Source: Dioscorea cayenensis subsp. rotundata
Lineage: Eukaryota > Streptophyta > Magnoliopsida > Dioscoreales > Dioscoreaceae
Direction: 5' to 3'
Length of the DNA: 64,000 nucleotides
NCBI RefSeq assembly: GCF_009730915.1
Contig: NW_024087051.1
Coordinates: 1 to 64,000 of the forward strand
Notes under the pieces: model-generated
Database searches by the model: none
Told to the model about the DNA's origin: nothing
Seen by the model: only the letters and a program-made list of their open reading frames with translations
Part shown: positions 12,392 through 24,239 of the stretch, piece by piece
How positions within the stretch are numbered: the first letter of the stretch is position 1
How the letters are laid out: each line of letters opens with the position of its first letter
Made by a program: the position numbers and the translations under genes

Positions 12392-12649
12392 CTCCCTTTG
12401 TTTCTTTTAATATGTCATAAACCCATGTTATTTTTTATCTGTTATTTTTGAACATCAATAAGCATTTATTATCCAAAGTTACTTTAACACTCTATTTAAT
12501 TCTCTTCGAAATTCAATAGGAGAGAGAAATGTCAAGATATAAATTAGGGTAATTTTGAAAAGATAACTAATTTTTATTAAATTATGTAAAATAACCAACA
12601 TTCCTTTGGTGATGCTGAAATTCTATTATTCACGATGTATACGGAGGAG
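12392..12649. mobile_element. Stowaway-like MITE (Tc1/mariner type), 258 bp
   Basis: The element starts CTCCCTTTGTTTC after TA (12,390-12,391) and ends in GGAGGAG before TA (12,650-12,651). Its interior shares GAGAGAAATG, AGATATAAATTA and AATTTTGAAAA-type words in the same order with the MITE at 56,617-56,971, so the two are one family. It has no coding capacity. Confidence 0.65.
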
Positions 12650-12651
12650 TA

Positions 12652-13860
12652 TATTAGTGGTTCATCCACATTTATAACAAAAAAACAAAACAAAAATGAA
12701 TTTGAGGTGGAGTTTTGTTTCAATTTTCATGTTAATTATATCATTAGGAAACTTTATATTCTTTTCATAAATAAATTTCATAAAATTAATATTCTCTCAC
12801 TTTAGGAGGAGACTCTCTCATTTCTAGAGGTAACATTTCTTTTGTACTCTTATAGTTTCTACTGAAATAGAGGCAATATTTCATTTTATCTAAAGGTATC
12901 GTTATTGGTTGAATAGTTCTATTTTGTTAGGATGCTTTGATTCACGCTATGGAGTTTTTGTCTTGACTGGTGGATTTTTGCCATCTTAAGGATAATTTTT
13001 CGATGGTATGTATATCGGGTTTATGGACCAAATTCTCGGTCATGTAAGGTGTCTTTCTCGGGAGAGATCAAAAAGGTCGAGGATAGGTCTCAATGTTCCT
13101 TGGGTAATATCTATATTTTTTTTGTATTTTTTTCTATATGTTTTGTGTCCACTCTTTTTTTATAATAAATTTTGAATTTATCTACTTTATTATATATATA
13201 TATATATATTATAAATACTAAATATTTTTAGAGATTTCTGTTACGGAATGCATAGTACCAATCAAACCCTAGTTTTTACCCCTACCGCATTACTTTCTAT
13301 CCTATAGCAGCAAACTATGGTTTAGACCTTAATTTAATAATGTACATGCAATTTATTTTGATGTGCATGTGTCTTTTCTAAATGAAAGACTCCCCAAAAT
13401 ACTTTTACAAGAATTCTAGAAAATAAATATAAGTCATATATTTAAGAATACCATTTTTTAGTTTGGGATGACTTTTGCTACTAGTTGTTTGTATTTGCCG
13501 TTCTAGCTTTCCTATTCTTTTTGTTGCCTTGTTAGATCTTCTCTACTCACTCCGGTAAAAGACTGCTGTTCTTTCTTTATGTATTTCTTTATTTTTCCCC
13601 TGTTTTTATATATAATGTTAATAAAAATAATGATTTATCACTTTTATTATTAAAAAATACTATTTTATACAAGAAAAATCATATTATATTATCAATAAAT
13701 AATGAGCAAACAAAAATAATCAGGCAGTTTATAGTTTGTAGGGCATTGCCTATTCTATTCTTACGCGTACAAATCCTAAATGCAGAAACAGTCGGTGTGT
13801 GGGACCACCGTTCATTTGTTCGCTGATGCAGATGTGTTGACCGTGAAGGCAGCAGCAGCA
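12652..13860. other. AT-rich intergenic DNA, no gene seen
   Basis: No recognisable coding segment. A (TA)n tract lies at about 13,191-13,209. The far end runs into the 3' flank of the HSPRO-like pseudogene. Confidence 0.45.
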
Positions 13861-13864
13861 GCAC

Positions 13865-15242
13865 CACTGCACCACCGCGTTCTCTCCGCCAGAACTCTCC
13901 GAGAAACGTCTTAGCCGCGTCCAAAACTTGGAAAGTAGGGCGGCTCTAGAAACCTATGCGCTAGCGACTCACCGGTAGCCTCTAGGCTTCCCATCACCGT
14001 CACGGTTAACTGACGATAGGCAAAGAAGAAGCTCTTCATGGCCCCCTCGATCGCCTGGAAAGCCTGCAGCAATGGACCCTTGAGACAGTGCCATCATCCC
14101 TGCTCTGCTTTGTGAAACAGAATCATGGCTCGCGTCCTGGACCCTGGGACCTCCTTGGGATCCACCTCTCTACAAAAATGAACGGCACCTCTTTTCAGAT
14201 CATTTGACAATCGCGTGAGCCTCCAGCAGGGCCGCTGATCTGAAAAGCAGAGAGCCCTCGGATGATCCCGGTGTTGCCTGAATAGCTAGTTGGTTTTTCA
14301 GATGGAGGAAATCATCAGGATCCATCAACAGATGCAGATCCTCAACTCGCGATAGCAGCTTCCATATTTGCTCAAGGATCCAGCAATCACTGCGGCTTTC
14401 TCCCACTCCTTCCCATCTAATCTAACAACGATCCTCTTCAGAAGCTCCCGAGCAACGAACAACCATGATTCGAGGATCTGGTGGATGGTGAATAGCGTCT
14501 CATTCTCCAAGTTCCTGATTGATGGTGGTGATGAGGGTTTCTTGACGGAGTGAAGATCAGACGGCCTTACAACGAGATCGTACTCGAGATTGGGCTTGCC
14601 GGCGAGATTTGGTTCACCCAGCCCCAGCGTGAACGGGCAACGATGCATCTGGCACTCGATGTTTAATAGTATCCTGGAAGCAATGCCCTCGGATTTCTCC
14701 CACGTTGCAAGCCTTGGTAGTAAGCTTGCCTCGCTGGTTCGGCTTACCACTGGGCTTGCTCCGGGGACCCGCCAGACCTCCTGGGAGCTCCTATCTCTTG
14801 TCAGCACACCGGATGGCGACCTGAGTTCCACGATCGGCGCGCCACTACCACCCCTCCTCCCTCATCCTCGCAGATGAGGGGCGATGAGCTCCACTTCGTG
14901 CATGGCGAGGGGACCTCGAGCCTCCGCTTCCATTCACCGTGGTTGGAATAAGGCCTCGGGTCTGAAAGACCCATGGAGATGAACCGGAACGTGATTTCAA
15001 GGGCCTGCAAAGCTGGTTTTTAAGATGGTCTCGTTTCTCCATTCCGGGAAAGCTTTGGCGTTCCAGAGGCTGGCGAGCTCTGGGAGGCGGAGGTAGAGCT
15101 CATAAGCGGCGGTTGCGGATGCGTCTTCTACGGGTGATGAGGAAGGGACGGAGAGGTGGGACTTGTCCGACGGCAATCTGGCTGATCTAGCTGATATTTC
15201 CGGCGTTGCCATCTTCCTTGATTTCCGCTGTAAATCCACCAT
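13865..15242 (-). pseudogene. HSPRO-like gene (relative of sugar beet Hs1pro-1 / Arabidopsis HSPRO2), broken by multiple small indels
   Basis: Minus-strand frames carry, in order, MVDLQRKSRKMA (start 15,242), LRLPELASLWNAKAFPEW, ALEITFRFI, RDRSSQEVWRVPGA, EASLLPRLATWEKSE, FTLGLGEPNLAGKPNLEYD, NETLFTIHQILESWLFVARE, DLHLLMDPDDFLHLKNQLAI, LLQAFQAIEGAMKSFFFAYR and DAAKTFLGEFW. These are hallmarks of HSPRO proteins, roughly 430-450 residues from a single exon, linked to nematode and basal defence and to stress and energy signalling. The span of about 1.38 kb fits one full-length copy. The frame is lost at about 15,017-15,021 (an extra base in a T run as read on the plus strand), twice within 14,880-14,920, near 14,845, 14,397, 14,205, in the 14,000-14,160 part, and near 13,925. 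No single frame gives a working protein. Expression, if any, would yield a short N-terminal peptide. Confidence 0.85.
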
Positions 15243-17003
15243 ACATATATATATATATATGTGTGTGTGTGTATATGGATGGAAATTGAGGAGGAGAAGA
15301 AGAAATAAATTAAGGATAACTGGAAAGTGTTGTTTAATTTGAGTTTGTTTGAAGAGAGACGCATATATGTGTGTATGTATATATACACCCAATCTAGAGA
15401 TAAATGCACAAAGAGAGGATGAGAAAGATAAAAGCGAAGCGATAGGGAAGTTGGGGAGGTTGAGATGAGATCTAAGAAGACGTGTGGAGAGTTCACAACA
15501 AAGACTAGAATTTACATAGTCCAGCGGTAACTAATTCCCAATTAAACGATTAAAAAAAAAAAACAGACAACCTTATCCAAATATCATTCTTCGACAACAC
15601 GCCGTTTATTTTTTATGCTAAGGATTGTTATAATTTATTAAGCGTACGGGATGGAACCGGGAGAATTTTTTCTTTCTTTCTTTCCTTTGGGCGGCAGTCA
15701 TTTGGAACTCTTTTTCTTTTTAATTCGTTCCCACCAACGCCCAATCCGCGGTATGGAATAAGGGTGGATGGGTTGGTTCTATACCACCAACCCAATTTAA
15801 TTTATTTACACCTGAATTCTGACCGGTTGGGGTGAGACAACTATTTACCATTTCTACATGTCGTTGATATTTATTTGTGATGATCAGTGTCAAAATTGTT
15901 ATTGTTTTGTCGGTGGTGGTGGTGGTGGTGGTGGTGGTGGGTGGAGAATACTCGGCCGGTCAATTAGAAATTTTTGAACAAGTCTGTGTGCATGGTTAAT
16001 CTGACCAATACTGGCAACAGCCAAAAATGTATTTTCCTAGGAGCTTCCAGAAATTAGGCGGGCAGGTTTGGAAGAATTATCGTCCCACACGGTTCCCATC
16101 GTCAAACACCGGAATCGGCGCCTATCATGGAGAGAAGAGTGGAATGAATTCTCATGGGACGACGGAAGGCCATGTTTGATAGTTGGCACTTGGCATGCAT
16201 CCAGCTCAAACACAAGCATGCATATTATTGTTATTCATCCGATTAATATTGGCTTATCTGACATGTGACATGCCCCTGCACCAAGTAATCAAAACCCAGA
16301 AAAGCATGCAAAGTATCCCAAGCGGCATCCAACATCTATTCCACTTCCACTTCTGTTTTTTTGATTGGAATGAGGATGTTATGCGCGTGTGCTGTCGGGT
16401 CGTGGTAAACGTTATCCTTAGCGCTAAGTCAGCCACTCCACCCTGCCACGTGATCAGCAGTTGACACGCGTCGGTGATTCTAGATCCATCCTTTCAGCTT
16501 GCTTGCACGTCTCGCAGGCACCGAATTGGAGGAATAAGGTTGACTGGTGGATGGGTGGTCAGTTGGTCTCAGATTAGGACGTGATCAATGGATGAAAAGC
16601 TATTGATCCCTGTTCTGGAACATTTCCAACCTAGCAGAACCATTAGAGAAATCTACATCTCTCTCCGATTTATTTATTAATTCGTGAGTTTGACGCTCTA
16701 GCAATCTTCCCTACCACTGACTGCAGTAGTACTAGTTCCGGCCAATAATGCTTCTTCTCGGATCCTTTTTGAATTGCATGCTCTTCAAACAATTGCCTTT
16801 TTCCTTTATTTTTATTTTTTGACTTTATAGGTGAACACACACTCAGTGGGGACGGCGCTATGTACATAAGGGGACCCGACCCCATCTGAAAAAAAAAGTC
16901 ACGTGCCAACCAGTTCACACCACCATGGCTTACCCCGCATTGATTGGCTACGGAGCCATCATCGGCACGCGTCATACGTGGCTTGGTTATTTTTCCATTA
17001 CAC
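15243..17003. other. Upstream flank of the HSPRO-like pseudogene, intergenic
   Basis: Holds (TA)n plus (GT)n microsatellites at about 15,243-15,274 directly before the start codon, and a (GGT)n tract at about 15,913-15,941. G-box cores CACGTG occur at 16,446-16,451 and 16,902-16,907, but single hexamers are weak evidence. 16,050-16,500 has balanced composition yet no protein I recognise. Confidence 0.4.
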
Positions 17004-17008
17004 ATATA

Positions 17009-17327
17009 TGTTAGAATGGTTACTCTATACCTCTGAAGAGCTGACCGTTTACTTGTCAAAGATCCTGCTAGAATTCGATTGGATAACTCAAGAATTGCTG
17101 GGCTACCATTGGATGTTAACTTTATGCTTTCTATCTTTTATCTTTTGTCTTTCTTTTTAATGTTTAGTGTGCTGTGTCAGGGACTGAGTCAACTTTAGAA
17201 GTCTTTTATATTTGAATCTTTGCTTTTATGTATCTATTAGCTTCAATATAGTGTATCTTGCTTTTTCAGTAACCTTAGTATCTCTGTGAGAACTCTATCT
17301 CTTCTTCCCTATCTTCTAATTCTAACA
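17009..17327 (+). repeat. Copia 5' LTR
   Basis: Begins TGTTAGAATGG and ends CTAATTCTAACA. It matches the 3' LTR at 21,390-21,701 through nearly its whole length. Confidence 0.92.
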
Positions 17328-17489
17328 GATGGTATCGAGAGACAATTCTATAGTTCAACCTTGAAGAAGGATGGTCTGCGAATGGGAGTGGCATCGGATC
17401 TTCTCGAGGTTAATGTCCCTCCCTTTTAATGGAGATGGTTACAACACGTGAGACCTAAAGATGGAGATGATCCTTCTCTCTTGTGATCT

Positions 17490-18235
17490 ATGGGGGAATG
17501 GTTGAGAAATGATACAAAGAAGATGAAGAAGATGAGCACAAGAGAAACGGAGAATGTCAAGAGAAATGCAAAGGCTCTATGTCTAATACAGCAAGCGCTT
17601 GATGCCAAGGTTCTCATTCGAATCTCACAGACGAGGAACGCGAAGAAGGCTTGGGATATCTTGAAAGGAGAATATCAAGGTTGCACCAAGAATGCAGCAG
17701 CTCAGCTTCATTCTCATCGACAGGACTTCGAGAATACGCACATGAAGAACGGGGAAAAGATACAGGACTACATTAGCAGGGTGCTAGCGTGAGTGTATCA
17801 CATTCGAGCCACAGGAGAGGAGGCTAGGCTATCCAGCACGTTGTTAGGGAAGATTCTCGGGAGTCTAACCCCAGATTCGACCATGTAGTGTTGTCTATCA
17901 TTGAGTCGGGAGGATCTGAGTTCTCTCACCATTGAAGAACTCAGTGGATCTCTCAGAGGTCACGAAGGCAGACTAGATATAGAGCAGGATCACATGGAGG
18001 AGAGGGCAGTCGTTTGTCAAAGGGAGCCTTATTTCGTGAGCATGGTGGCCGTGGAGGTAGAGGTCGAGGCTGAGGGTTTCACAGAGAAAGAGGCTGTGGA
18101 CGAGGATGGCACTCAGACCAACCTCGTGTGACTGAAGGAGATAAGCATCACAAGGGAATACAATGCTTTGGGTGCAAGAGATACGGGCAAATAAAATCTC
18201 AGTGTCGTTACAAGAACAAGGAAGCAAACCTAGCT
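17490..18235 (+). pseudogene. Copia gag remnant
   Basis: An open segment from 17,490 carries the Copia gag core (ALCLIQQALDAKVLIRIS, then KKAWDILKGEYQG). The frame ends in TGA at 17,790-17,792 and resumes to 17,886-17,888 (TAG). A zinc-knuckle relic, CFGCKRYGQIKSQC, follows at about 18,163-18,204. The usual histidine of the CCHC knuckle reads Gln, so this site would bind zinc poorly. Confidence 0.85.
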
Positions 18236-21200
18236 GAAGACACTAAAGACACCAAGGAGGCTGATAAAGGACTACTGTTCATGGCATCCAGTGAAGATAC
18301 GAATGAAAGAGGAGATATGTGGCTCATTGACTCAGGATGCTCAAATCATATGTCAGGAAATAGAATGATATTTCAAAACTTGGAGGAAGTGTCAAATCAA
18401 ACCATCAGGCTAGGAGACGGAAACATCTTGCAAGTTGGCAGGATTAGCTCTATTGTTCTTCGCTCCGACTGTGGAAGAACAAACACACTAACTGACGTGC
18501 AGTATGTGCCTCATCTAGCGCACAACTTGTTGAGCGATTGGTCGGTGATGAGCTCTGGTTACCTGTTGAGTTCTCTCGAAGAGAAGTGTGTTATTAAGGA
18601 TGCAAGACTAAAGCCAAGATTGCAGTATGCATGACTTCTCATCATTTGTTTCCTCTTGAAGCTGATGACGTTGGAGCAGCAAATATTGCACGAAATGAAG
18701 CTGTGATATTTGATCTTTGGCACAAGCGATACCGCCACCTGAACCAGAAGAATCTACAATTGTTGGGAGAAAAGCGGATGGTTGTTGGCTTGCTTGGTCA
18801 TCTTAAGCTATTAAACCATGTGAATCATGCTCTGTTGGGAAAACAAGCTCGCATATTCCTTTTCCCACCGGCCATGCGAGGAGATCAACGAGTACTCGTT
18901 GGAGTTAATTCATGGCGACCTAGTAGGCCTGATGCAAACTGCCTCTCTCGGTGGAAATTGTTACTTCTTCTTACTAACGGATGACCACTCACGCTACAGC
19001 TGGGTCTATTTCCTTCAGAGGAAATCTGATACGCTGGAGAAATTCAAGCTCTTCAAACTCTTGGTCAAAAAACAGCTATCATTGCCACTGAAGAATCTCT
19101 GCACCGATCGCAGTGGCGAATTCACGTCCAAGGAGGTCAAATTATTCTGTGAACTAACAGGGATCCGGCAACAGCTCACCGCTCCACGATCTCCACAGCA
19201 AAACAGAGTCGCAGACGGAAGCCGGGATCAGAATCGAGATGGCACGCACAATGATGAAGGAGACATCCATGCCGACGAAATTCTGGGCCGAAGCAGTATG
19301 CACGGTGTTTTACATTCTTAATCGAGCTCCGACTGGTAGCTCTTGATGATATAACACCCTATGAAACATTGATCGGATCTAAGCCAACCCGTGAACAACT
19401 TCAGAGTTTTCGGTTGTTTAACTCACTATTTAGTTGAATCACAGACAAAGAAAGAAATTTGACTCAAAGACCACTCGGGGTTTTCATTAGCTACTCGTGA
19501 GACACTAAAGGCCTATAAGATCCTCGACCCATTCACGAGGCGTGTCCAAGTCGAGAGGGGACGTGAAATTCTTCAAGAAAAATGCTGGGATTGGTAGAAG
19601 AATATTGTCCCTAATGCAATGAACTATGTGCCCGTTGACATCGTGGATGATGTGCATCCCACTGATCAGTTTATAAATCCTCCACCACACGATTAAACTG
19701 ATGAACGGATGATGTCGTCTCAAGATTTGAACACATCTTCACCGATGGTCTCTCGGAGTATGTCGAAGATGACAATCCCTCCCGAGCAAGGTATAGAAAC
19801 CTAACTTAGATATATGATACTTGCTCTTTCGCCTTTAATACTGCGGATCCAACTTCGCTTTGATGATCTCTGTAAAAGAATGAAGGCGGCTCATCGCTAT
19901 GAAAAGAAGAAATGGAGGTGATCTCTCGGAACAACACTTGGGAGCTGTCAACTTTACCTGAGGGGAAGAAGGCCATTGGATTAAAATGGGTGTTCAAATC
20001 CAAATTTAATCCAGACGGAACCATGCTGCGAAATAAAGAAAGAATCATCACAAAGGGATACAGTCAGATAGAAGGAGTGGATTTCGATGAGATCTTCTCC
20101 CCAGACGCTAGAATTAAGACTGTGCGTTTGTTCCTCGCTGTAGGTGTTCAAAGGGGGTGGAATATTCACCAACTTGACGTTAAGACTGCGTTTCTTAATG
20201 GGGAGCTAAAGGAAGAGGTCTTCGTGAAGCAACCAGAGGGGTTCATCATTGGAGGATAAGAGGAGAAAGTTTACATGCTAAACAAAGCTCTTTACGGCCT
20301 CCGGCAGGCTCCACAAACCTGGTACAGTCGAATAGACTCTCATTTCTATCAACTGGGGTTCGTAAGGAGTGCTAATGAACCAACATGCTATAGAAGAGTC
20401 AAGACTGACACTGAAATCCTGCTGCTGTGCCTATACATGGACGATATAATATATATGAGCAGTTCTGAAGAAATGCTGGTGCAATTCAAAGAGAATATGA
20501 TGAAGGAGTTTGAGATGTCAGACTTTTGACAATTGAAATACTTTCTTGGGTTAGAGGTGCTACAATGCAAGGATATATTGTTCATTTCACAACGAAAATA
20601 TGCAGAGGATATTCTGAGCAAAACTGGGATGTTACATTGTAATCCCATCGCTAGCCCAATAAATCTCAATGAGAAGCTGCACTCTGAAGACAGTTCAGGG
20701 AAAATAGATGGATCCAAGTACAGGAAGATCGTTGGGAATCTCCTTTACTTAACTCACACTCATCCGGACATAATACATGTTGTTTCAGTTGTAGCTCGTT
20801 TCATGCAAACACCAACGAAGCATCATTATGAAGCAGTGAAGAGAATTCTGAGATATGTCAGTGGCACCACTGGATATGGAATCCATTATACAAAGAATGA
20901 AGAGTTCGTTCTCTTTGGATACTTCGACAGTGATTGGGGAGGCTCGTCGGACGATCGACGGAGCACAACAGGATGGGTTTTTTCTCTTGGTTCAGGGGCG
21001 GTAGCTTGGTGTTCAATGAAACAACTGGTAACTGCACTATTGAGCACTGAGGCTGAATACATATCAATTACATCCGCTGCCTGTGAAGCTGTTTGGTTGC
21101 GTCGCCTCTTGGCAGACATGAATGAGAAGCAGGAGCTCCCTATAATCATCAGATGTGATAACAGTTCGGCCATCTCCATAGCTCGAAATCCTACTCATCA

Positions 21201-21380
21201 TAGTCGAACAAAGTATATCGACACCTGATACCACTTCATTCATGATCTGATAAAAGATGAAGTTATTAGCATTGTTCACTGCAGCACTCACGACCAAGTG
21301 GCGGATGTCTTCACAAAAGGATTACCCAATTACAAATTCGAACAGTTTAGAGATGAACTGCATGTCAGAGGTTTAGAGTA
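18236..21380 (+). pseudogene. Copia pol remnant: protease, integrase, reverse transcriptase, RNase H
   Basis: The protease motif WLIDSGCSNHMSG lies near 18,320. Integrase pieces are LWHKRYRHLNQKN (18,718) and SRYSWVYFLQRKSDTLEKF with CTDRSGEFTSKE (18,990-19,130). Reverse transcriptase runs from GLKWVFKSKFNPDG (19,980) through LDVKTAFLNGELKEEVF (20,175) and KALYGLRQAPQTWYSRI to CLYMDDII (20,430). RNase H includes DDRRSTTGW and STEAEYISI (20,950-21,065). Stops at about 20,257 and 20,527 and frame changes near 18,630, 18,970, 19,320 and 19,900 break the polyprotein. Catalytic residues of protease and reverse transcriptase are still readable, so decay is mostly nonsense and indels. Confidence 0.92.
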
Positions 21381-21389
21381 AGGAAAGCA

Positions 21390-21701
21390 TGTTAGAATAG
21401 TTACTCTATACCTCTGAAGAGCTGACCGTTTACTTGTCAAAGATCCTGCTGGAATTCGATTGGACAACTCAAGAATTGTTGGGTTGCGGTTGGATGTTAA
21501 CTTTATGTTTTTTATCTTTTGTCTTTTGTCTTTCTTTTAATGTTTGTGTGCTGTGTCAGGGACTGAGTCAACTTAAGAGTCTTTATATTTGAATCTTTGC
21601 TTTATGTTTCTATTAGCTTCAATATAGTGTATCTTGCTTCTTAGTAACCTTGGTATCTCTGTGAGAACTCTGTCTCTTCTTCCTATCTTCCAATTCTAAC
21701 A
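21390..21701 (+). repeat. Copia 3' LTR
   Basis: Begins TGTTAGAATAG after the purine-rich tract and ends CAATTCTAACA, followed by the ATATA duplication. Confidence 0.92.
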
Positions 21702-21774
21702 ATATATACCTTTTCTGTCCACTATATAAGGAGCTTGAGAGTATTTATTCCAGTTTTAAGGAGATTGATTATTG

Positions 21775-21965
21775 CAAGCACTAGCATAGCATAGTCTAGT
21801 GGTAAGGAGCTTGATTATTGCCAATCATAGTATAGTTTAGTGGTAAGATATATTTGTCCCATGTGAAGGATGTACGTCCAAATCCGAAACATGGTGAATA
21901 AGGTCTTTTGCAATGAGCACATATCATGGCTCCCCGTTACTAAAACAAATAAAATTCTCTATATT
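21775..21965 (+). mobile_element. tRNA-derived SINE-like repeat
   Basis: A polymerase III box A-like word TAGTTTAGTGGTAAGATA (21,834-21,850) is followed about 30 bp later by a box B-like word GTCCAAATCCG (21,876-21,886). A second partial box A copy, TAGTCTAGTGGTAAGG, sits about 43 bp upstream. Layout and spacing fit a plant SINE. Its 3' end and target duplications are not clear. Confidence 0.55.
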
Positions 21966-22189
21966 AATCTCCATAAAATTACACGTATATAAAGATGTAC
22001 ACGTATGTAAATATAGCCACCATTATATAAAGAAATTATCAATCTAAGGGATCATATGCCAATTGTAAAATATCATATATATATTTGGGAGATATGGAAG
22101 ATGTTATGGATATTCTATAATATTATTTATATATTTGGGAGATATGGAATATGCGATGGATATTCTCTAATACGTCACCACAAGCTAAA

Positions 22190-22860
22190 GTCGGGAAGCG
22201 ACTCGTAGCTTGGACCGAAGAGACTCAAACAGAGACTTGGCTAACAGTTTAGTTATCCACAAGTTGATCTTGAGTGGTGATGAATTGAACTTGAAGGTCG
22301 CGACGAGCTACCTTGTTATGAACAAAGTGAAAATTAATCTCAACATGTTTCGTTCGAGCATGGAATATAGGGTTTGCAGAGAGGTAGGTGGCAGTGTGGC
22401 ACCAAGGTTAACACCCCAAAGGATTGGAGGAGACGAGAGAGCTAGGCCAATGTTGAAGAAAAGGGACTAGAACCACATGAGCTCAGAAGAGGTATTTGCA
22501 AGCGCCTTGTATTCTGCTTCGGTTTAAGATCGGGAGACTGTTCGTTGCTTATGAGAACTCCATGAGATAAGGTTATTTCCTAAGAAAATTGCTAAGCCTC
22601 TTGTGGACTTGCGATCATCAGGACAACCAGCACAATCCTCATCATAGAATGCCTGAAGATGGTCGGTAGAACCATGCTTGAAAAATAAACCATGGCCAGA
22701 GGTCCCCTTGAGATATTGAAGGATTCGCTTTACGCATACCAATGGGTCTTTGTTGGTTGATGTATGAATTGGCACACCTTATTGACTGAGAAAGAGAGAT
22801 CATGGTGAGTAAGAGCGATATATTGTAAGGCGCCTACTACCTAATGATACTTGGTTGGAT
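22190..22860 (-). pseudogene. Copia reverse transcriptase end and RNase H remnant
   Basis: Minus-strand translation gives [16 protein letters not shown] (about 22,840-22,790), [19 protein letters not shown] and [20 protein letters not shown] (22,735-22,550), then EYKALANTSSELMWF (22,510-22,470). These are classic Copia RNase H landmarks. A frameshift near 22,775 and later stops disable it. Confidence 0.88.
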
Positions 22861-23157
22861 CAGAGAACAAAGGACCGGAAAGTTTGGTGAGAGGTATGAA
22901 TTTCCTCAGCAATGACACTGCGAACAACATCATCAAATGAAGGAAGACAGAGGGTCACGATTAAGTAACTGATTGCGAACAATTTCAAAGTCAGGATGAA
23001 GACACATCAAGAACTCAAAAGTGAGCTATGTTTGGCAAGACTGAGTGCGAATTTTGCAACATTTGAATGTCAAGCAGGTAGACACCTCCGAAGGATCAAT
23101 TTGCCTCCACAAAGAATGCAACTTGGTGACATGCTCCCTGATGGAGCGCTCATGTTG

Positions 23158-23505
23158 CTATTCATGAGTAATATCCTGCAAAATGGTATACGGTCGAGCA
23201 GAGCTAAAATGCTCAAACATATAAGTCAAGTGTTCCCACATCACACGAGCAGCGGGAAGATGTCCAATCTCCATACGAATATCAACCTTATAAGATTGAC
23301 AAATAAGTGCCATGGTACAATGATCAGCTAGAGTCCATGATGGGTACGGCTTAGAAGGCTTGGAAGAAGTACCATCAACATGGTCAAGCAGCTCCAAGCC
23401 AAGTAAGATAATACGAACGGTAGTAAACCATTTTTTGTAATTGGAGAAATTGATTTTGTCATCCACGGGAGCAAGGAAATTTGGAGAAGATGAAGAGGAG
23501 GTCAT
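23158..23505 (-). pseudogene. Copia gag N-terminal fragment
   Basis: A minus-strand open frame of 115 codons starts MTSSSSSPNFLAPVDDKINF and includes NYKKWFTTVRIILLGLELLD and VMWEHLTYMFEHFS, the layout of plant Copia gag N-terminal domains (LxxxNYxxWxxxVxxxLxGxxLxxxVDG). It is in the same orientation as the RNase H fragment, in the order expected if the centre was deleted. Confidence 0.85.
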
Positions 23506-24098
23506 TTTTGTTTTTCAATCTCTATCACTGTTACAAAGAATATAATAATGATTACTTTAACCTCGTGATCCAAGGTTTTGAGGGTTTTGTGAATTTGGTC
23601 AGATGGAATAAATGGTGGTGGTGGTTGGCTCCGGTTGGTGGTGAGTTGAACAGTGGTGACGATCCCACCTGGGTGCAGCTCCACCTGGCGATGATCGTAA
23701 CGGTGATGCTGATCACACTTGGTGTAGCGTCACCTGGTGATTGTCAGATCTGGTGGACGCTGGAGATGGTGGCGATCGAGACCTATGACATTGGCAAGCT
23801 GATGAAGTCAACAAGGTTTAGGGCAAATGACGGAGCCTTGGTGCAATGCTGCTCTCTCGGGCCGCTGTGAGAGTAGGATGGTTTCTCTCATTGGAGCTTG
23901 GACAAGTGAAGAAGAGACAACGAAAGGTACGGGAAGTTGCCGTAGCTTGGACAAGCAAAGAAGATTTGGCTTGAAAGACGCTATGCCGGATTGTACAAAG
24001 TGGACAGGAGGGCTTTTCTCGTCAATAATGAAGAAGAGACGGCAATCCGGATTGAAGTTTGGAGGGAATGCAGCGAGGTCGCCTGACGTCTGATACCA

Positions 24099-24235
24099 TG
24101 ATAGATAATATGAGAGAAATATGTCTTCATTATGGCAAAGCAAGCCATATAAATATATAAAAGTGGTGTACATTTAGAGTATGTACATAAAGAGTATACA
24201 CAATGTATGTAAATATATATACTATCATTCTAACA
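24099..24235 (-). repeat. Short Copia LTR (137 bp) of the deleted element
   Basis: On the minus strand it runs TGTTAGAATGATAG to ATTATCTATCA, followed at once by the primer site TGGTATCAGA. The length is at the short end for Copia LTRs. Its partner LTR was not identified. Confidence 0.7.
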
Positions 24236-24239
24236 AAAA

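Larger units (their letters stand above)
17009..21701 (+). mobile_element. Complete but decayed Ty1/Copia LTR retrotransposon
   Basis: The element is bounded by LTRs starting TGTTAGAAT and ending TTCTAACA, and by a 5-bp target duplication ATATA at 17,004-17,008 and 21,702-21,706. A primer binding site like TGGTATCGAGAGA (initiator methionine tRNA type, usually TGGTATCAGA) follows the 5' LTR at 17,330, and a purine-rich tract GAGTAAGGAAAGCA precedes the 3' LTR. Domain order gag, protease, integrase, reverse transcriptase, RNase H defines Copia. Several stops and frameshifts make it non-autonomous. The LTRs differ by several substitutions and short indels (319 versus 312 bp), so it is not very recent. 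Confidence 0.93.
22140..24235 (-). mobile_element. Second Copia element, internally deleted
   Basis: Read on the minus strand, a short LTR (24,235 down to 24,099) is followed directly by TGGTATCAGA, a perfect methionine-tRNA primer site (24,098-24,089). Then come a gag segment (23,505-22,980), the end of reverse transcriptase with RNase H (about 22,860-22,480), and a C-terminal tail near 22,350-22,200 resembling the usual Copia pol end. Protease, integrase and most of reverse transcriptase are missing, so the copy lost its centre. I could not find a matching 3' LTR on the low-coordinate side; the boundary there is approximate. Confidence 0.8.

Noticed and set aside
13865-15242. General sequencing or assembly error as the cause of the HSPRO-like frameshifts
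   Set aside because: The 1,449-nt auxin carrier and the 4,686-nt gag-pol frame show no indels. Local error is still possible and is listed as a check.
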